From Rubrobacteraceae bacterium (GTDB taxonomy: Bacteria; Actinomycetota; Rubrobacteria; Rubrobacterales; Rubrobacteraceae): a DNA stretch of 6,850 bases. Both the position numbers and the translations under genes were made by a program. Position 1 is the stretch's first letter, and the number at the start of each line of letters is the position of its first letter. The DNA is taken from contig JACCSM010000604.1 of NCBI GenBank assembly GCA_013698525.1, forward strand, positions 1 through 6,850, given 5' to 3'. The notes under the pieces are model-generated. The model worked only from the letters and a program-made list of their open reading frames with translations. It did no database searches and was not told where the DNA came from. Positions 5,825 through 6,850 of this stretch are shown in pieces.

Positions 5825-6850
5825 CTAACCCTCGATACGTACGGGCCCGCCGGTACGGGCCGACTCGTAGATACCCTGGATTATCGCGAGCGGCTTGCGT
5901 CCTTCTTGGAGGTTCACGAGCGGCTCGCGGCCCTCTCTTACGGCCTCGACGAAGTCCTGTATCTGGTCGCGGTGCGCCATGGAGAGGCTGCCAGGGTCCG
6001 CGCCGGCGCCAGATCCCGGCCCCACCTCACCATACCGCGCTATTACCTGCTCGGCCTGGTTCTCGCCTCCGCCTGCTCCGTAGGCGTCTCCTTCCTGTCC
6101 CTCGCCGGCGACGTGAAAGTAGGTCAGTGCATCGTCGTCGATGACGGCCGACCCCCTATCCCCGTGCACGGCGATCCTGGCTGTGAGTCCCGGATATGCT
6201 GCCGTCGTCGCCACTATGGTGCCGAGGGTGCCGTTTACAAACTTCAGGATGGCTACCGCTGTGTCTTCGACCTCGATCCTCTCGTGGGCGAGCAGGCCCG
6301 TGTAGGCAGTAACCTCGAGTACCGGGCCCATCAACCACTGCAGGAGGTCGATGCTATGGATGGCCTGGTTGATTAATACTCCTCCACCATCGAGCTCCCA
6401 GGTGCCACGCCAGCCACCAGAGTCGTAGTAAGACTGCGACCTCCACCACCGCACCTCGGCGGACCCCGAGGTAAGGCGGCCGAACTCTCCTCTCGTGAGG
6501 GCCTCGTGAACGGCCCGCGTGGCCGAGTCGAAGCGGTGCTGGCTCACGACGGCGACCCTCCTGCCCGTGGCACGCTGTGCCTCGATGAGCAGGTCCGCCG
6601 CATTTAGCGTGACGTCGACGGGCTTTTCGATGACGACGTCCTTGCCAGCCTCGAGAGCCGCTAGGGCACCCTCGGCGTGCATGCCGCTGGGGGTGCAGAC
6701 GCACACGGCGTCAAGCTCCACGCCCGATAGCATCTGTTCGAGGCTGGCGTAATAGGAACACCCGTACTCGCCGGCCAGCTCCTCGGCAAGTTCGGGGACG
6801 ACATCGGCTACTGCCACAAGCTCTGCGCTCTCGAGGCCGGAGATGGCCCG
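5825..6850 (-). CDS. Gfo/Idh/MocA-family NAD(P)-dependent sugar oxidoreductase, 5' end outside window
   Basis: Seen: 341 codons ending at TAG 5827-5825 and open to the window edge. The visible start (RAISGLESAELVAVADV) is the second half of the first Rossmann unit; a GTG at 6817 is inside the domain and is not the real start, and about 20-25 residues with the GxGxxG loop should lie outside the window. Counting from the first visible codon: CTPSGMHAEGALAALEAGK (52-70), the EKP cofactor/catalytic motif with Lys76 (75-77), a GGWRGTWELDGGG stretch (145-157) and IHSIDLLQWLMG (164-175) with the family's Asp/His pair, then the C-terminal pattern HRDQIQDFVEAVREGREP (293-310) and GIYESARTG (326-334). 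Known members oxidise or reduce a ring or chain hydroxyl of sugars, inositols or sugar acids. The substrate is not readable. It precedes the TIM-barrel isomerase by 63 nt and probably acts with it on a uronate or uronide upstream of UxaC. Confidence 0.9.
   Translation of the reverse strand, partial: RAISGLESAELVAVADVVPELAEELAGEYGCSYYASLEQMLSGVELDAVCVCTPSGMHAEGALAALEAGKDVVIEKPVDVTLNAADLLIEAQRATGRRVAVVSQHRFDSATRAVHEALTRGEFGRLTSGSAEVRWWRSQSYYDSGGWRGTWELDGGGVLINQAIHSIDLLQWLMGPVLEVTAYTGLLAHERIEVEDTAVAILKFVNGTLGTIVATTAAYPGLTARIAVHGDRGSAVIDDDALTYFHVAGEGQEGDAYGAGGGENQAEQVIARYGEVGPGSGAGADPGSLSMAHRDQIQDFVEAVREGREPLVNLQEGRKPLAIIQGIYESARTGGPVRIEG

Noticed and set aside
5780..6376. Plus-strand 198-codon open frame opposite the Gfo/Idh gene
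   Set aside because: It is the antisense shadow of a well-recognised coding sequence in GC-rich DNA, with no Shine-Dalgarno sequence and no recognisable domain.

Overview
This is a compact, GC-rich bacterial segment in which every supported gene lies on the minus strand, so transcription runs from position 6850 toward position 1. SD-led starts (two of them GTG), tightly overlapping genes, GC-biased codons with some AGG arginine, and a LytR-CpsA-Psr cell-wall ligase point to a Gram-positive, high-GC actinobacterium. A Rubrobacter-like organism is my best guess, but this is an inference from style and gene content, not an identification.

In transcription order, the first part (6850-1151) is a sugar-acid operon: a Gfo/Idh/MocA oxidoreductase (5' end outside the window); a 63-nt gap; a TIM-barrel sugar isomerase/epimerase; UxaE, tagaturonate epimerase (10-nt overlap); UxaC, uronate isomerase (4-nt ATGA overlap); and an SDR of the Bacillus UxuB/YjmF D-mannonate oxidoreductase type (11-nt gap, with its Shine-Dalgarno sequence overlapping the uxaC stop codon). 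The last three make a coherent pathway: UxaC turns D-galacturonate into D-tagaturonate and D-glucuronate into D-fructuronate, UxaE interconverts the two keto acids, and the SDR reduces fructuronate to D-mannonate. Galacturonate is thus routed into the glucuronate branch, so altronate oxidoreductase and altronate dehydratase are not needed. Mannonate dehydratase, KDG kinase/aldolase, a transporter and a regulator are not in the window. The first two genes have no assignable substrate; they may supply or rework the uronate or glycoside that feeds the pathway.

Between the SDR stop and the next gene is a 194-nt non-coding gap (957-1150). It holds an unusual inverted structure: short runs of an 8-bp-period CAGCA-type unit on the left are mirrored by TGCTG-type units on the right, with two GC-rich hairpins inserted between the runs. 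It probably ends the operon and may be a dispersed intergenic repeat.

The last part (956-1) is the N-terminal 318 codons of an LCP-family membrane protein. It lacks a Shine-Dalgarno sequence and has a promoter-like -35/-10 pair that would put the transcript start almost on the ATG, so it may be leaderless. Its 3' end lies outside the window.
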